A stretch of DNA of 64,000 nucleotides from Chitinophaga nivalis (GCF_025989125.1 NZ_JAPDNR010000001.1:7304087-7368086), one strand, 5' to 3'. Shown: positions 1 through 9,751, numbered from the stretch's first letter. Numbers and translations: made by a program. The notes: generated by a model not told the origin, from the sequence alone.

Positions 1-442
1 CGACTTTGGTAGCGACATTCGTAGCCGTTAATCCCAGTATTTTACTGATTTCCTGTTGACTGTTTTTTTCCAGATAGAGTATAATCACCGCCCGGTCTAT
101 TTCCTTCAGTTCTTTTATAAACCGATGCAGGTGGTCCAGGTCCGTATCCCTGTTACCGCCCCCCTGTTCTTCCTGCAGATACAATACCTGTTCAGGTAAC
201 GGGTGATTAATGGGATGCCGGCTATTTTCTTTTCTATAAAATGAAATCGCTACGTTTAAAGCTATTCTGTACATCCAGGTGGACAACTTATACTGTTCAT
301 TATATTTAGGGAATGACAACCATAGCTGGATCAGGATTTCCTGAATAAGATCCTTCCTGTTTTCCTCATCCCGGCAGTACAGATTAGCCACCTTATAAAT
401 AATGCCTTTATGTGCCGCTATAACGGCCAGAAAGGGATCCAT
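1..442 (-). CDS. ECF RNA polymerase sigma factor (partial, C-terminus beyond window)
   Basis: This sigma-70-family extracytoplasmic-function factor recruits core RNA polymerase to a specific promoter set. Translating the minus strand from the ATG at 442-440 gives 147 codons with no stop before the window edge, so the last part of region 4 is missing. Region 2 is visible around residues 25-65, with an acidic DLIQEILIQLW segment followed by KLSTWMYRIALNVA. Region 4 begins near residue 115 with LKEIDRAVIILYLE and the helix-turn-helix QEISKILGLTATNVATKV. No anti-sigma gene is visible because the 3' side is outside the window. The family call is secure; the regulon is unknown. Confidence 0.85.
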   Translation of the reverse strand, partial: MDPFLAVIAAHKGIIYKVANLYCRDEENRKDLIQEILIQLWLSFPKYNEQYKLSTWMYRIALNVAISFYRKENSRHPINHPLPEQVLYLQEEQGGGNRDTDLDHLHRFIKELKEIDRAVIILYLEKNSQQEISKILGLTATNVATKV

Positions 443-958
443 ATCTCTTTTCAAATCCGGCCTGTTTTAAAATTTGATAATTTATCCGATTGCTTCCTTT
501 GTGCCCCGCCAATGCCATACACCGGCTGCGGCAAAGCACCTGGCCACCTTCCCGCTATATTATTATCCAGGCAGCACTCATCATCATTCCCTTTAGCCTG
601 CCCCTCGTTTACATTCGGCCCACCCCATTCAACTAAACATCCCGTCATCGACACTGCCCATGCCGGTGTTTGCCGGCTATTCCCTGTGGTGATTGTTTTC
701 ATGACTGCATGATTTTAATGTATAAAATATGTTTATATCATTATTCGCAGGTATCGCTAAAATATCACACCGGCCAGCTGATTTTTTCCGCTTATTATAA
801 AATACGGCATTTTTACCCACAAGCGTGCTTCCCAGCTACCCGGATTTCGCAGCATCAGATAAACTACTTAATTTCAATCCAGCTGAAAATCAGCCCCATA
901 CGGATTCTTCCGTTGCTTTTCAGCACCATTGACTACTGTTTTAAACGGACATATAACA
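443..958. other. Intergenic region between divergent regulators
   Basis: About 516 bases separate the sigma factor start from the AraC-type gene. Only short overlapping frames on both strands occur here, and none resembles a protein family. The region probably holds the two divergent promoters. I see no convincing consensus promoter or RNA element. Confidence 0.5.
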
Positions 959-1351
959 ATGAAAGAAAGTCGCCCGGAAACCATTACCACTGCCTATTTT
1001 GCACTGCTCGACCAACACCTGGCTGCCCTCGTGGCCGGAGAAGCGATTCACATGCTTACCCTCAGCGAAATGGCCGCTGCCCTCCATATCTCCGCCAAAC
1101 ACCTCAGTCAGACCATCCGGTTAACAAAAGGCCGGCATCCTTGTTATTTCTATGACAACAAAATTCTGGAGGTATCGCGTCAACTATTACTGGAAACAGA
1201 CTGGCCCGTTGCCACCATCGCAGACCGCCTGACTTACGATCCTTCCAATTTCAATAAATTCTTTAAAAAATATACCGGTGAAACACCCGGTCAGTTCAGA
1301 CAAAAACATCGGCCGGCATCTTCCGGAAAAATTCCGAAAAGTTCACCATAA
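959..1351 (+). CDS. Minimal AraC-family DNA-binding protein
   Basis: The 130-residue product is almost entirely an AraC/XylS-type double helix-turn-helix. The first HTH is near residues 35-60 (LTLSEMAAALHISAKHLSQTI) and the second near 80-115, ending in the family hallmark DPSNFNKFFKKYTGETPGQFR. It lacks the N-terminal sensing domain of typical 280-300-residue AraC proteins. The frame extends upstream to a TTG at 929, but I chose the ATG at 959 because the added residues are not domain sequence. The short-chain dehydrogenase gene starts 56 bases downstream on the same strand, an arrangement often seen in Bacteroidota where such a regulator controls its neighbour. That control is inferred. Confidence 0.82.
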   Translation: MKESRPETITTAYFALLDQHLAALVAGEAIHMLTLSEMAAALHISAKHLSQTIRLTKGRHPCYFYDNKILEVSRQLLLETDWPVATIADRLTYDPSNFNKFFKKYTGETPGQFRQKHRPASSGKIPKSSP

Positions 1352-1407
1352 GCGGTTAAACAGAAATAGGCAACTTTACTTCATTGTTTAATAAAAACTG
1401 ATATTTT

Positions 1408-2163
1408 ATGTCCGGAAACAACTTAAAGGATAAGGTAGTGCTGATAGCCGGAGGCGGCAAAAATCTGGGAGGATTACTCAGCCGAAACCTCGCCTCCAAA
1501 GGAGCAAAGGTTTTTATTCACTACAACAGCAGCGCTACGAAAGCAGATGCAGAGAAAACACTGGCGGATATTAAAGCAGCGGGAGGTACAGCCACACTTT
1601 TCCAGGCCGACCTGACCAAGGTTGCTCATATCAAAGACTTATTTGATCAGGCAAAATCTACCTATGGGCATATTGATATCGCCATCAACACAGTAGGCAA
1701 AGTGTTGAAAAAACCTTTTGTAGATACCACGGAAGCTGAATACGACAGTATGTTCGACATCAATTCCAAAGTGGCTTACTTTTTCATACAGGAAGCAGGG
1801 AAACAACTGAACGACAAAGGAAAGATATGCACGATTGTGACCTCACTGCTGGCGGCATTTACCGGCTACTACTCCACCTATGAAGGAGGCAAAGCGCCGG
1901 TGGAACACTTTACCCGTGCGGCATCCAAAGAATTTGGTCCCCGTGGAATTTCTGTAACGGCCGTGGCGCCCGGCCCGATGGATACGCCTTTCTTTTACGG
2001 CCAGGAAAGCGATGATGCCGTTGCTTATCACAAATCGGCATCTGCCCTCGGCGGCCTTACAGATATAAAGGATATTGCGCCACTGGTAGAATTTCTGGTA
2101 ACAGATGGCTGGTGGATCACCGGACAAACCATCTTCGCCAACGGCGGTTATACCACCCGATAA
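1408..2163 (+). CDS. Short-chain dehydrogenase/reductase (SDR)
   Basis: This 251-residue NAD(P)-dependent oxidoreductase has a normal classical-SDR length. The Rossmann glycine motif is GGGKNLGG at residues 15-22, a variant of TGxxxGxG. The NNAG-equivalent is INTVG near 93-97. The catalytic set is Ser146, Tyr158 and Lys162 in the Y-x-x-x-K motif (YEGGK), and the family PGP...T segment follows near 188-194. The substrate cannot be told from sequence. It probably shares a transcript with the AraC-type gene ahead and ends at a strong hairpin before the convergent permease gene. Confidence 0.9.
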   Translation: MSGNNLKDKVVLIAGGGKNLGGLLSRNLASKGAKVFIHYNSSATKADAEKTLADIKAAGGTATLFQADLTKVAHIKDLFDQAKSTYGHIDIAINTVGKVLKKPFVDTTEAEYDSMFDINSKVAYFFIQEAGKQLNDKGKICTIVTSLLAAFTGYYSTYEGGKAPVEHFTRAASKEFGPRGISVTAVAPGPMDTPFFYGQESDDAVAYHKSASALGGLTDIKDIAPLVEFLVTDGWWITGQTIFANGGYTTR

Positions 2164-2170
2164 TAAACAG

Positions 2171-2213
2171 CAGGCATCTTCCGGACAATCCTCATTCTTC
2201 CGGAAGATGCCTG
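2171..2213. terminator. Bidirectional hairpin terminator
   Basis: Perfect 15-bp inverted repeat, arms 2171-2185 and 2199-2213 with a 13-base loop. It lies between the convergent SDR and permease genes, so it can serve both strands. Confidence 0.75.
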
Positions 2214-2217
2214 TATA

Positions 2218-4593
2218 CTATTCTGCTTTCAGACTCTTTATGGGATTCATCAACGCTGCTTTTACCGACTGAAAACTGATCGTCAGCAAGGCAATGAGCA
2301 TCGCTGCTATGCCTGCCAGCATAAACACCCAATAGTGTATGGTAACCCGATAGGGATATTTATCCAGCCACGAATCCATCGTATACCAGGCTACCGGGAA
2401 AGCAATCAGCGTGGCAATTCCCACCAGTTTCAGAAAATCGGCCGATAACAGGCGGGTGATACCCGTAACACTGGCACCCAATACCTTGCGGATACCGATC
2501 TCCCGGGTTCTGCGCTCTGCGGTATAAGCCGCCAGCCCGAATAGCCCCAGACAACTGATCACGATAGCCAGTGTGGCAAACAGGCGCGAAAGCTGCTGCA
2601 TCAGCATTTCATTGGCAAACCGATCATTGAACTGATCGTCTACAAAGCGGTAGCTAAACGGATATGCCGGATTATATTGTTTAAGGATATCTCCGGTATG
2701 CTTCAGCGCCGTTTCCTGATCCATACCCGGATGTAAACGGATATACAACCACCGGGCTTCTTCCGGCATACAGTAAAATACCACCGGATCAGCTTTACCA
2801 AACATATCGCCATACACATAATCCTTCACTACACCAGCCACCCTGAAATATAACATCGAATCCGGCAAAGGCACAGTAATGATTTTATCCACCGCACTAC
2901 CGCTCCCCATCAGCTTTGCCATAGATTCAGTAATCAGTACATCATTGGCATTAGCTGCTGCAGCCGGTTTAAAATCACGGCCGGCTACTATCTCCATACC
3001 GGAAGTAGCAATAAATTCCGGACTAACCATTCGCTGCGAAACCAGAATTTTATCAGTAGCCTGTTTGCCCGGCCAGCTGAGCCCATCGGTATTATTGCCG
3101 TCTTCCAGGGTCACATGATCGGTCAAAGCAGCCTGTTGTATGGCGCCGCTGGCCAGCATGGTATTTTTTATAGCCGCGAAATGTTTCACGATATCTCCCT
3201 CAGCCCGTACAACAATCAGGTTATTTTTATCAAATCCCAGATTCCGGTTTTTTACATGCTGTATCTGCTGGTAGATGATTACTGTACAGATGATTAATAT
3301 GATGGAGATACTGAACTGTGCTACCACCAACCCTTTCCGGACAAAGGCTGCTTTACCGGTTTTCAGTTTCAGTCCTTTTAACACCGTGATGGGATGAAAG
3401 GAAGACAGGTACAACGACGGATAACTGCCCGCCACTACGCCACACAATACAATGATCCCTAACAGACAAATGATGTGTAACGGCTTATCCAATCCCACAC
3501 TGAGGTGTTTGTTCACCATCGCATTAAAGCCGGGCAGCAGTATATATATCAGCCCTACAGCAATGATAGCCGCGATGGCAGACATCAGCAATGACTCGCT
3601 GATAAACTGAACAATCAGTTTCCCTTTACCCGCTCCCATGACTTTCCGGATGCCTACTTCCTTCGCCCGTTGCTCACTGCGGGCGGTAGCCAGGTTCATG
3701 AAATTCACACAGGCAATAAACAGAATGATCCAGGCTATCAGGGAAAACAGGCGTACATATTCAATACGGCCACCACTTGGTTGTCCATCCTCAAAGTTAC
3801 TGCGCAGATACCAGTCACGCATAGGGTATAAAAATGCATGATTGATAGCCTCTGGTTCATATTGCTGTACAAAATTGTACAGCTTCTGGTTGATCTCTTT
3901 TACGTCCACATTGGCAGCCAATTCCACGTAAGTATTAAAACTATTGGAGCCCCAGAGCGCCGCATGGGGATAACGCCGGTAAGGAATCTCAAATGGCGCC
4001 ACCCACTCAAACCTGACACTGGAGTTTTCCGGCATATCCTTTATTACACCAGATATGACATAGGGCTGTTTATTGTCCATCACCAGGGTTTTACCCAGTA
4101 CCTGTGTGGTAGTGCCGAAAAACTTGATGGCTGCTTTTTCCGTGATCACAACGGAGTACAACTGAGGAAATGCCGTCGCTGCACTGCCTGCCGTAAAGGG
4201 CAGTGTGAAGATATCAAACAAGCTGGGATCCGCGTATATCCCGGCAGCATATACTTTTTTATCACCGATGGCAAACAAGGTATTGCTGGTGCCTTCTGTA
4301 GTACGGCAAACCTGGCTGATACCCGGTAAATTAGCCTTCATGGCAGCAGCCATCGGAGCTGCTGAAGAAGAAAAGGTACGTACGCTCCCATCAAATTTCC
4401 AATTAGCCATCACCTGGTAAATCCGGTCTTTCTTTACATGTGTGCGATTAAAGGTTACTTCATCTTCTGCCCACAAAAAAATAATACCAGCACAGGCCAA
4501 CCCGATTGCCAACCCGAAAATATTCAGGAAATTATACGTTTTGTTTTTTAACAACGTCCGGTAAGTAAGCTTACAGTAATTCTTAAACATCAT
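2218..4593 (-). CDS. FtsX/MacB-type ABC transporter permease
   Basis: The product of about 791 residues has the duplicated layout of Bacteroidota 'ABC transporter permease' proteins. It has an N-terminal membrane helix (about 20-45), a periplasmic MacB-like domain, an FtsX block of three helices near 280-430 starting at the motif RSEQRAKEVGIRKVMGAGK, then a second periplasmic domain and a second FtsX block near 680-790 with the repeat motif AERRTREIGIRKVLGAS. The frame opens at a GTG (4605); I prefer the ATG at 4593, and an ATG at 4590 is equally possible. No ATP-binding subunit is encoded nearby. The histidine kinase and LytTR regulator lie upstream on the same strand, so regulation by that pair is likely but inferred. 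The transported substrate is unknown. Confidence 0.85.
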   Translation of the reverse strand: MMFKNYCKLTYRTLLKNKTYNFLNIFGLAIGLACAGIIFLWAEDEVTFNRTHVKKDRIYQVMANWKFDGSVRTFSSSAAPMAAAMKANLPGISQVCRTTEGTSNTLFAIGDKKVYAAGIYADPSLFDIFTLPFTAGSAATAFPQLYSVVITEKAAIKFFGTTTQVLGKTLVMDNKQPYVISGVIKDMPENSSVRFEWVAPFEIPYRRYPHAALWGSNSFNTYVELAANVDVKEINQKLYNFVQQYEPEAINHAFLYPMRDWYLRSNFEDGQPSGGRIEYVRLFSLIAWIILFIACVNFMNLATARSEQRAKEVGIRKVMGAGKGKLIVQFISESLLMSAIAAIIAVGLIYILLPGFNAMVNKHLSVGLDKPLHIICLLGIIVLCGVVAGSYPSLYLSSFHPITVLKGLKLKTGKAAFVRKGLVVAQFSISIILIICTVIIYQQIQHVKNRNLGFDKNNLIVVRAEGDIVKHFAAIKNTMLASGAIQQAALTDHVTLEDGNNTDGLSWPGKQATDKILVSQRMVSPEFIATSGMEIVAGRDFKPAAAANANDVLITESMAKLMGSGSAVDKIITVPLPDSMLYFRVAGVVKDYVYGDMFGKADPVVFYCMPEEARWLYIRLHPGMDQETALKHTGDILKQYNPAYPFSYRFVDDQFNDRFANEMLMQQLSRLFATLAIVISCLGLFGLAAYTAERRTREIGIRKVLGASVTGITRLLSADFLKLVGIATLIAFPVAWYTMDSWLDKYPYRVTIHYWVFMLAGIAAMLIALLTISFQSVKAALMNPIKSLKAE

Positions 4594-4747
4594 GAAATGT
4601 GACACTTTTTATGATAGGTGCAATGCTGTGGTGACCAAGATAATGCCATGGAATATAACATTGATAATAAATGAGTTAAGATATAAGCCCTGTCCGATTT
4701 CAGGATCATCGTGTCCGGTTTCGGACAATGAAACAGCTATCTGTTCA

Positions 4748-5455
4748 TCAGGAAACTTTCAACACTTTAAAAACATACTCTTTATAACTGTTGCCCACCG
4801 GCAATTGCACCGCGCCTATTTCCACATCCTGTGCAGAAAAGGCAGTGATCTTATTCAGGTTGACGATAAAGGAACGGTGAATACGCAGGAAGCCTTTGTC
4901 TTTCAGGTCTTCTTCCAGATCTCCGATTTTGTATTTGGCAGATAATTTCTCCTTTCCCTGCCGATGCACAACAATATAGTCTTTGATACTTTCAATGTAC
5001 AATACCTCCGCCGCATTCAGCTTATGGAACCGGGTACCCGTTTTAATAAAAATGGATTCTTCCGGTACAGCAGCCGGCCGCACTACCGTTTCCCGGGGCG
5101 ACATCCGGACATAATAACGTTCGATGGCTTTAAAGAAACGATCGAAGGTAATGGGCTTCAGCAAATAATCCAGTACATCCAGTTCATACCCTTCCAGGGC
5201 ATACTCCCGATAAGCGGTGGTAAAGATAACGCAGGGCGGATTTTTGAGGGTCTTTAAAAAATCAATACCGGTTATCTGCGGCATCTTAATATCCAGGAAT
5301 AATAAATCTACCGCAGTAGTACGCAGCATCTCCGCTGCCTTGATAGCGTTGGAACATTGCCCGACAACTTCCAGCATGTCCATCTGCGCAATATGGTTCT
5401 GCAACAGTTGCCTCGCCAGAGGCTCATCATCTACTATTAAACACTTTATTTTCAC
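4748..5455 (-). CDS. LytTR-family response regulator
   Basis: A 235-residue two-component regulator. The receiver domain (1-115) has the acidic pocket DDEP at 9-12, phospho-acceptor Asp55 in FLDIKMP, Thr79/Thr80 and Lys100 in LLKPI. The C-terminal LytTR DNA-binding domain spans about 135-232, with the family signature FLRIHRSFIVNLNKI. The start is a GTG at 5455; the next in-frame Met would remove part of the receiver, so the GTG is well supported. It begins only 19 bases after the histidine kinase stop, so the two form an operon and a cognate pair. The orphan permease is the next gene downstream and a likely target. Confidence 0.92.
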   Translation of the reverse strand: MKIKCLIVDDEPLARQLLQNHIAQMDMLEVVGQCSNAIKAAEMLRTTAVDLLFLDIKMPQITGIDFLKTLKNPPCVIFTTAYREYALEGYELDVLDYLLKPITFDRFFKAIERYYVRMSPRETVVRPAAVPEESIFIKTGTRFHKLNAAEVLYIESIKDYIVVHRQGKEKLSAKYKIGDLEEDLKDKGFLRIHRSFIVNLNKITAFSAQDVEIGAVQLPVGNSYKEYVFKVLKVS

Positions 5456-5474
5456 GAATATAAGTTACATTTTT

Positions 5475-6563
5475 TCAGGCATCCTTTAAAAACAATTGCA
5501 GATCTACGGTAAAAATGCCTTCCCCCGCCCGCGTTTCTATCCGGTGGGCATTGGGATAAATCAGCTCCAGTTGTTTGCGTATATTGGCCAGCCCTATTTT
5601 TAAGGAATCATCTTTTTCTCTTACTGCTAAGAAAGTATTTTTTATGTTGAAATGAAAGTGATGATCCCGGAGCGACAATTCAATCCGGATAAACGGGCTC
5701 CCTATATCTTCCCCCGCACCATGTTTAAACGCGTTTTCCACCAGCGACAACAGGATGAGTGGTGCAATGCGGGCATCCCGATCCATTTCATGCTGAAAAC
5801 TAACCAGCAACCGGTCATCATACCGCAGTTTTTCCAGTTCGATATAATTCTGCAGCAAGGTAATCTCGTGCGAAACGGGTACCAGCAAATCTCCGCACCG
5901 GTATAACAAATGATCCAGGATGGCAGATAGCCGGGCGATGGAGGCAGATGTTTGCGGAGAATTCATCAATGACAGGGAATAGATATTATTCAGTGTGTTA
6001 AACAGAAAATGCGGATTCAACTGCGCTTTCAATGATTTCAGTTCGATTTCTGCTTTTTGTTTTTCCTGCTCCAGCGTTAGCTTATTGGCGAGATACTGGT
6101 CTTTGATTAATTTGATAAAAATAAAAATAATAGAGATGGAAAAAGTATGCAGAAAATAAGACCGGAATAATTTAGGCAGGTCTATCAGGATTTCTCCTAT
6201 TGATTCCTGTGAGAATGGCGGCGTTCTTACGATGGGTTCCATAACGTGTACCACCACAATCCGCTGATACACGCAAATCAGATAACTCCCAACAATCAAC
6301 TCCAGCGTCACCAATATATAGTTATGCGACTTCAATACCGCCGGCAATATCCGGTAAGTCAGAAAATAAGTCGCCATCATCGAAAACGTGAGATAAAACA
6401 GGCCATCGATGCACGGTTTCAGGAATGACTCTCCGTAAGGATGGGACGGGTCCCAACGATCAAACTGGGAAATAGACAGCATGTAAAACCCAAGCCAGAA
6501 CAACAGATGGGCCAGCACTCTGTGACGCGTACTAAAGGATACTATTTTTTCAATGAAAGGCAT
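5475..6563 (-). CDS. LytS-like sensor histidine kinase
   Basis: The 362-residue inner-membrane kinase has four predicted membrane helices at roughly 15-35, 52-72, 82-102 and 136-155. A short coiled-coil linker follows, then the His_kinase domain. The phospho-acceptor is His185 in QLNPHFLFNTLNNIYSL. The ATP-binding N-box reads LVENAFKHG near 270-280, and a GLANIRKQLELIY segment lies near the C-terminus. There is no separate periplasmic sensor domain, so the signal is presumably sensed through the membrane segment. It is transcribed just ahead of its LytTR partner. The start is ATG at 6563, and the upstream region to 6766 is shared with the divergent TonB-linked gene. Confidence 0.92.
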   Translation of the reverse strand: MPFIEKIVSFSTRHRVLAHLLFWLGFYMLSISQFDRWDPSHPYGESFLKPCIDGLFYLTFSMMATYFLTYRILPAVLKSHNYILVTLELIVGSYLICVYQRIVVVHVMEPIVRTPPFSQESIGEILIDLPKLFRSYFLHTFSISIIFIFIKLIKDQYLANKLTLEQEKQKAEIELKSLKAQLNPHFLFNTLNNIYSLSLMNSPQTSASIARLSAILDHLLYRCGDLLVPVSHEITLLQNYIELEKLRYDDRLLVSFQHEMDRDARIAPLILLSLVENAFKHGAGEDIGSPFIRIELSLRDHHFHFNIKNTFLAVREKDDSLKIGLANIRKQLELIYPNAHRIETRAGEGIFTVDLQLFLKDA

Positions 6564-6766
6564 AACCCTCCAAAGCTAAAATCTTTTCCCGGAAAATACC
6601 AGCCGATACGACAAACAACACCTGATCGCAGATAAAAATGGGCATTCAGCCCATAAACATGGTTTTATCCCCGTAAAATACCTTTTCGTACCACTTTACC
6701 TCCTGTCTGTCACCTCCCCGTTTTTAGCATCGTAAAGTCGCCAATATTTGCAGAAAACACCGAAAA

Positions 6767-9133
6767 ATGAAAACAACCAATATGCTTTGGTGGCTGCTAT
6801 TACTCACCTGCAGCCTCCATGTCAGCAGCCAATCCCTGTCCACTATTACCATCAAAGGGAAGCTCCTCGCCGCCCCCACCAAAGCACCCATACCCGGGGC
6901 TATCGTCCGGTTTCAACAACACACTACCAGTAATATATTGCCGGTGACAACTGATGCTACGGGCACTTTTACCCTGCGCATTCCTACCGGTAAATGGCGG
7001 GTCACCCTGGAAGCATTAACCTTTAAAACACAGTACTTCCCCTCCCTGTACCTGACCCGCGATACCACTTTCGGGGATATTTACCTGGAAGAAGATACCA
7101 AACAACTGAACACTGTCACAGTCACAGCGGCCAAATCAGATATAGAACTAAAAACCGATAAAAAGGTATTCAATGTCGGGAAAGATATTATCTCCAAAGG
7201 CGGTAATGCCAACGATATTCTGAACAACGTTCCTTCCGTCAGTGTGGATATAGCCGGCGCCGTCAGCCTGCGGGGCAATGAGAATGTACGAATCCTTATT
7301 AACGGCAAACCATCTATGCTCACAGTCAATAATGGACTCCGGCAGATCAGCGCCGCCAGTATTGAAAAAGTGGAAGTGATCACCAATCCTTCTGCTGCGC
7401 ATGAAGCGCAGGGCGGTGCAGGTATTATCAACATCATCCTGAAAAAAAACAGTCAGACCGGGTTCAATGGTTCTTTGCAGGCAGGCCTGGGTAGTCCGGC
7501 GAACAATAGTATAAATGCCAACCTGAGTTACAAAACAAAAAAGATCAATCTCTTTGGCAATATCGGCTATCAATACCGCGCAGTTGACCTGAACAACGAT
7601 ATATACCGGGCCAATTACCGCAAAGATCAATCCCCTGTACTCCGGCAATACAACGCGTCTTCCAACACCGATGGTAACGTGAACGTATATATCGGCGGCG
7701 ATTATTACATCAACGATAAAAACACGCTGACAGGTAGTTATTACCACACCACTATCCAGAATAAAAACACGTCTTCCTATGATTATTTCTATCTTAATCA
7801 GCTGCAACAACCGGATAGTATACTCTCCCGCCGGGAAGACTACCGCGAGCCTCAGGTATTTAATGAACTGGAATTGAACTACGTAAAAACATTCCGGCAG
7901 CCCGGCAGGAAGTGGACCACCAACCTTCAGTATGATTTCTGGCATGATGATGAAAACCAGGATATCCGGCAGCAAAGCCTTCATCCTTATACCCCCGCAG
8001 TATCCCGGCAGGTAACCAGAGACCTGGAAAGCAGCAATGATTTCTACCTGCAAAGCGATTATGTAACGCCCGTTAAAAAAGGCGGCCGGCTGGAAATGGG
8101 GCTACGCGCCAATATCCGGGCCATCAGAAGCGACTATTCTGCCAGCATCGACAATATTGCACAGGAGCAGTATACGAACAAACTATATTATGATGAAAAT
8201 ATTTACGGCGGATATATACAGTATGGTAATAAACTGAAACGTTTCAATTATTTGCTGGGCCTGCGTTCCGAACTATCCAACATCCATATTTCCGATAGAA
8301 AGCAAACCCTGGACAAAACCAAGAACTACATCAACCTCTTTCCGACTGTACACCTGCAATACCACCTGCAGGAAGGTACCGACCTGCAACTCAGCTACAG
8401 CCGCCGTATTAACCGGCCTAAATTCTGGCAGCTGAATACATTTGGCGGACTTTCCGATACCCGTAACCTCACAGTAGGAAATCCGGATCTCGACCCGATG
8501 TATACCAATTCCTTTGAATTAGGCTTATTGAAAAAAACAGGTCCTTTCAGCTTTAATCCGGCCGTTTATTATCAATACACCACCAATTACTTCGACTATA
8601 TTCTCCGGCAAACGGAAGCCGGTTATTTTGTACGTACGCCGGTGAACCTCAGTAATGAAAACCGCTATGGCGCCGAGCTGGCGACTACCTATAATCCCTT
8701 CGCCTGGTGGCGGTTATCGCTGGACATTAACTATTTCCGGTTCACGCAACAAGGATCTTTTGAAGGCGTTTCCTACCAGGTCTCTGACCAAAGCTGGTTC
8801 ACTACTTTTCGCTCCGGTTTTAAATTTCCGGAGATACTGGCAGTGGATTTCAGCGTCAACTACCGCGGTGAGAAAAAGAATGTACAAACGATTACCAAAG
8901 CACAATACCGCGCCAACATAGGCGTATCAAAAGATTTCTGGCACGATAAAATGACCTTATCTTTTACCGTCAACAACCTGTTCGACTCGCAGGTAAGACA
9001 ACAACAAACCAGCACCGACACCTATTTTCTGGATGATACCTTCCGGGTCAACGGCCGCTTTTTTACCGGCACAGTGGTATACCGCTTCAACCGGAAAAAA
9101 GATCAGGCAGACCGTCTACCTAAAGAAAAATAA
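6767..9133 (+). CDS. TonB-dependent receptor-like outer-membrane beta-barrel protein
   Basis: A 788-residue secreted protein with an N-terminal signal peptide (about 1-22, ending HVSSQS). A carboxypeptidase-regulatory-like beta-sandwich spans about 30-115, then a plug domain (about 130-230) contains NDILNNVPSVSVD, LRGNENVRILINGKPS and the IEKVEVITNPSA...GAGIINIILKK plug ending. The rest is a long beta-barrel of the outer-membrane-beta-barrel family type, rich in alternating aromatic strands. It is shorter than SusC and has no adjacent SusD, so it is not a classical glycan importer. Divergent transcription from the histidine kinase gene suggests possible shared control. The ligand is unknown. 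Confidence 0.88.
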   Translation: MKTTNMLWWLLLLTCSLHVSSQSLSTITIKGKLLAAPTKAPIPGAIVRFQQHTTSNILPVTTDATGTFTLRIPTGKWRVTLEALTFKTQYFPSLYLTRDTTFGDIYLEEDTKQLNTVTVTAAKSDIELKTDKKVFNVGKDIISKGGNANDILNNVPSVSVDIAGAVSLRGNENVRILINGKPSMLTVNNGLRQISAASIEKVEVITNPSAAHEAQGGAGIINIILKKNSQTGFNGSLQAGLGSPANNSINANLSYKTKKINLFGNIGYQYRAVDLNNDIYRANYRKDQSPVLRQYNASSNTDGNVNVYIGGDYYINDKNTLTGSYYHTTIQNKNTSSYDYFYLNQLQQPDSILSRREDYREPQVFNELELNYVKTFRQPGRKWTTNLQYDFWHDDENQDIRQQSLHPYTPAVSRQVTRDLESSNDFYLQSDYVTPVKKGGRLEMGLRANIRAIRSDYSASIDNIAQEQYTNKLYYDENIYGGYIQYGNKLKRFNYLLGLRSELSNIHISDRKQTLDKTKNYINLFPTVHLQYHLQEGTDLQLSYSRRINRPKFWQLNTFGGLSDTRNLTVGNPDLDPMYTNSFELGLLKKTGPFSFNPAVYYQYTTNYFDYILRQTEAGYFVRTPVNLSNENRYGAELATTYNPFAWWRLSLDINYFRFTQQGSFEGVSYQVSDQSWFTTFRSGFKFPEILAVDFSVNYRGEKKNVQTITKAQYRANIGVSKDFWHDKMTLSFTVNNLFDSQVRQQQTSTDTYFLDDTFRVNGRFFTGTVVYRFNRKKDQADRLPKEK

Positions 9134-9146
9134 ATACCTGAATAAC

Positions 9147-9187
9147 AAAGCTGCATTTCCGGTATCTCTTCCCGGAAATGCAGCTTT
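9147..9187. terminator. Bidirectional hairpin terminator
   Basis: Perfect 16-bp inverted repeat, arms 9147-9162 and 9172-9187 with a 9-base loop. The right arm ends in a T run for the plus strand. It separates the receptor gene from the convergent peroxiredoxin gene. Confidence 0.8.
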
Positions 9188-9751
9188 TTACAAACAGTAC
9201 TCCTTTAAATATTCCAATACCACATCAATGTTTTTATCGGGTGGAAATACCGGATAGAAATATTTACGGATCTTTCCTCCTTCCACTATCAATGTCACCC
9301 GTTTCTGTAATACCAGTCCTTCCACATAATGCAGGGGTAACTGCAGCGCATGACTGAACAACAAGGCTTCATCACTCAGCAGATCAAATGGCAGATGGAT
9401 ACGCTCTTTTTCGGTGCGTTGTACCGCAGGCATCTGGGTACTCATGCCAAATACCTGCGTATTCAGTTGCTGCAACTCCCGGTAATGATCACGAAAAGAA
9501 CAAGCCTGTGGCGTACATCCGCGGGCGCCGGGGATTTCATCCCATCCTGCCGGTAAAGGCACTTCTGCCGGCCCTGTCATCGGGTAACAATAAATCACTA
9601 CGCGGCCGCTGATATCCTGCAATCGTACCAGCGCTCCACTGGTGGCCATTAAGGCAATATCCGGCAATGCCATACCGGTTAAATGCGCACAGGCGCCGTC
9701 ATCTTCAGGTACCGGTAAATCCGGTAGTAAGTAAGTCAGGTCTGTTATCAT
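9188..9751 (-). CDS. Peroxiredoxin, PrxQ/BCP-like (AhpC/TSA family)
   Basis: This 187-residue thiol peroxidase reduces hydrogen peroxide and organic hydroperoxides. The redox motif is GCTPQACSFRD, with the presumed peroxidatic Cys79 and resolving Cys84 spaced as in PrxQ. The preceding strand VVIYCYPMTG at 51-60 matches the family. An extra segment of about 15 residues (61-75, PAEVPLPAGWDEIPG) lies between that strand and the cysteine motif, where typical BCP proteins have only a few residues. There is no signal peptide, so it is cytoplasmic. It appears to be transcribed alone. Confidence 0.82.
   Translation of the reverse strand: MITDLTYLLPDLPVPEDDGACAHLTGMALPDIALMATSGALVRLQDISGRVVIYCYPMTGPAEVPLPAGWDEIPGARGCTPQACSFRDHYRELQQLNTQVFGMSTQMPAVQRTEKERIHLPFDLLSDEALLFSHALQLPLHYVEGLVLQKRVTLIVEGGKIRKYFYPVFPPDKNIDVVLEYLKEYCL

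Noticed and set aside
410..712. Overlapping short frames on both strands at 410-712, 451-702 and 670-1155
   Set aside because: They overlap each other, the sigma factor start or the AraC-type gene, and show no family features.
7148..8053. 301-codon minus-strand frame inside the TonB-linked receptor gene
   Set aside because: Fully antisense to a clear outer-membrane protein; its hydrophobic composition follows from the barrel codons.
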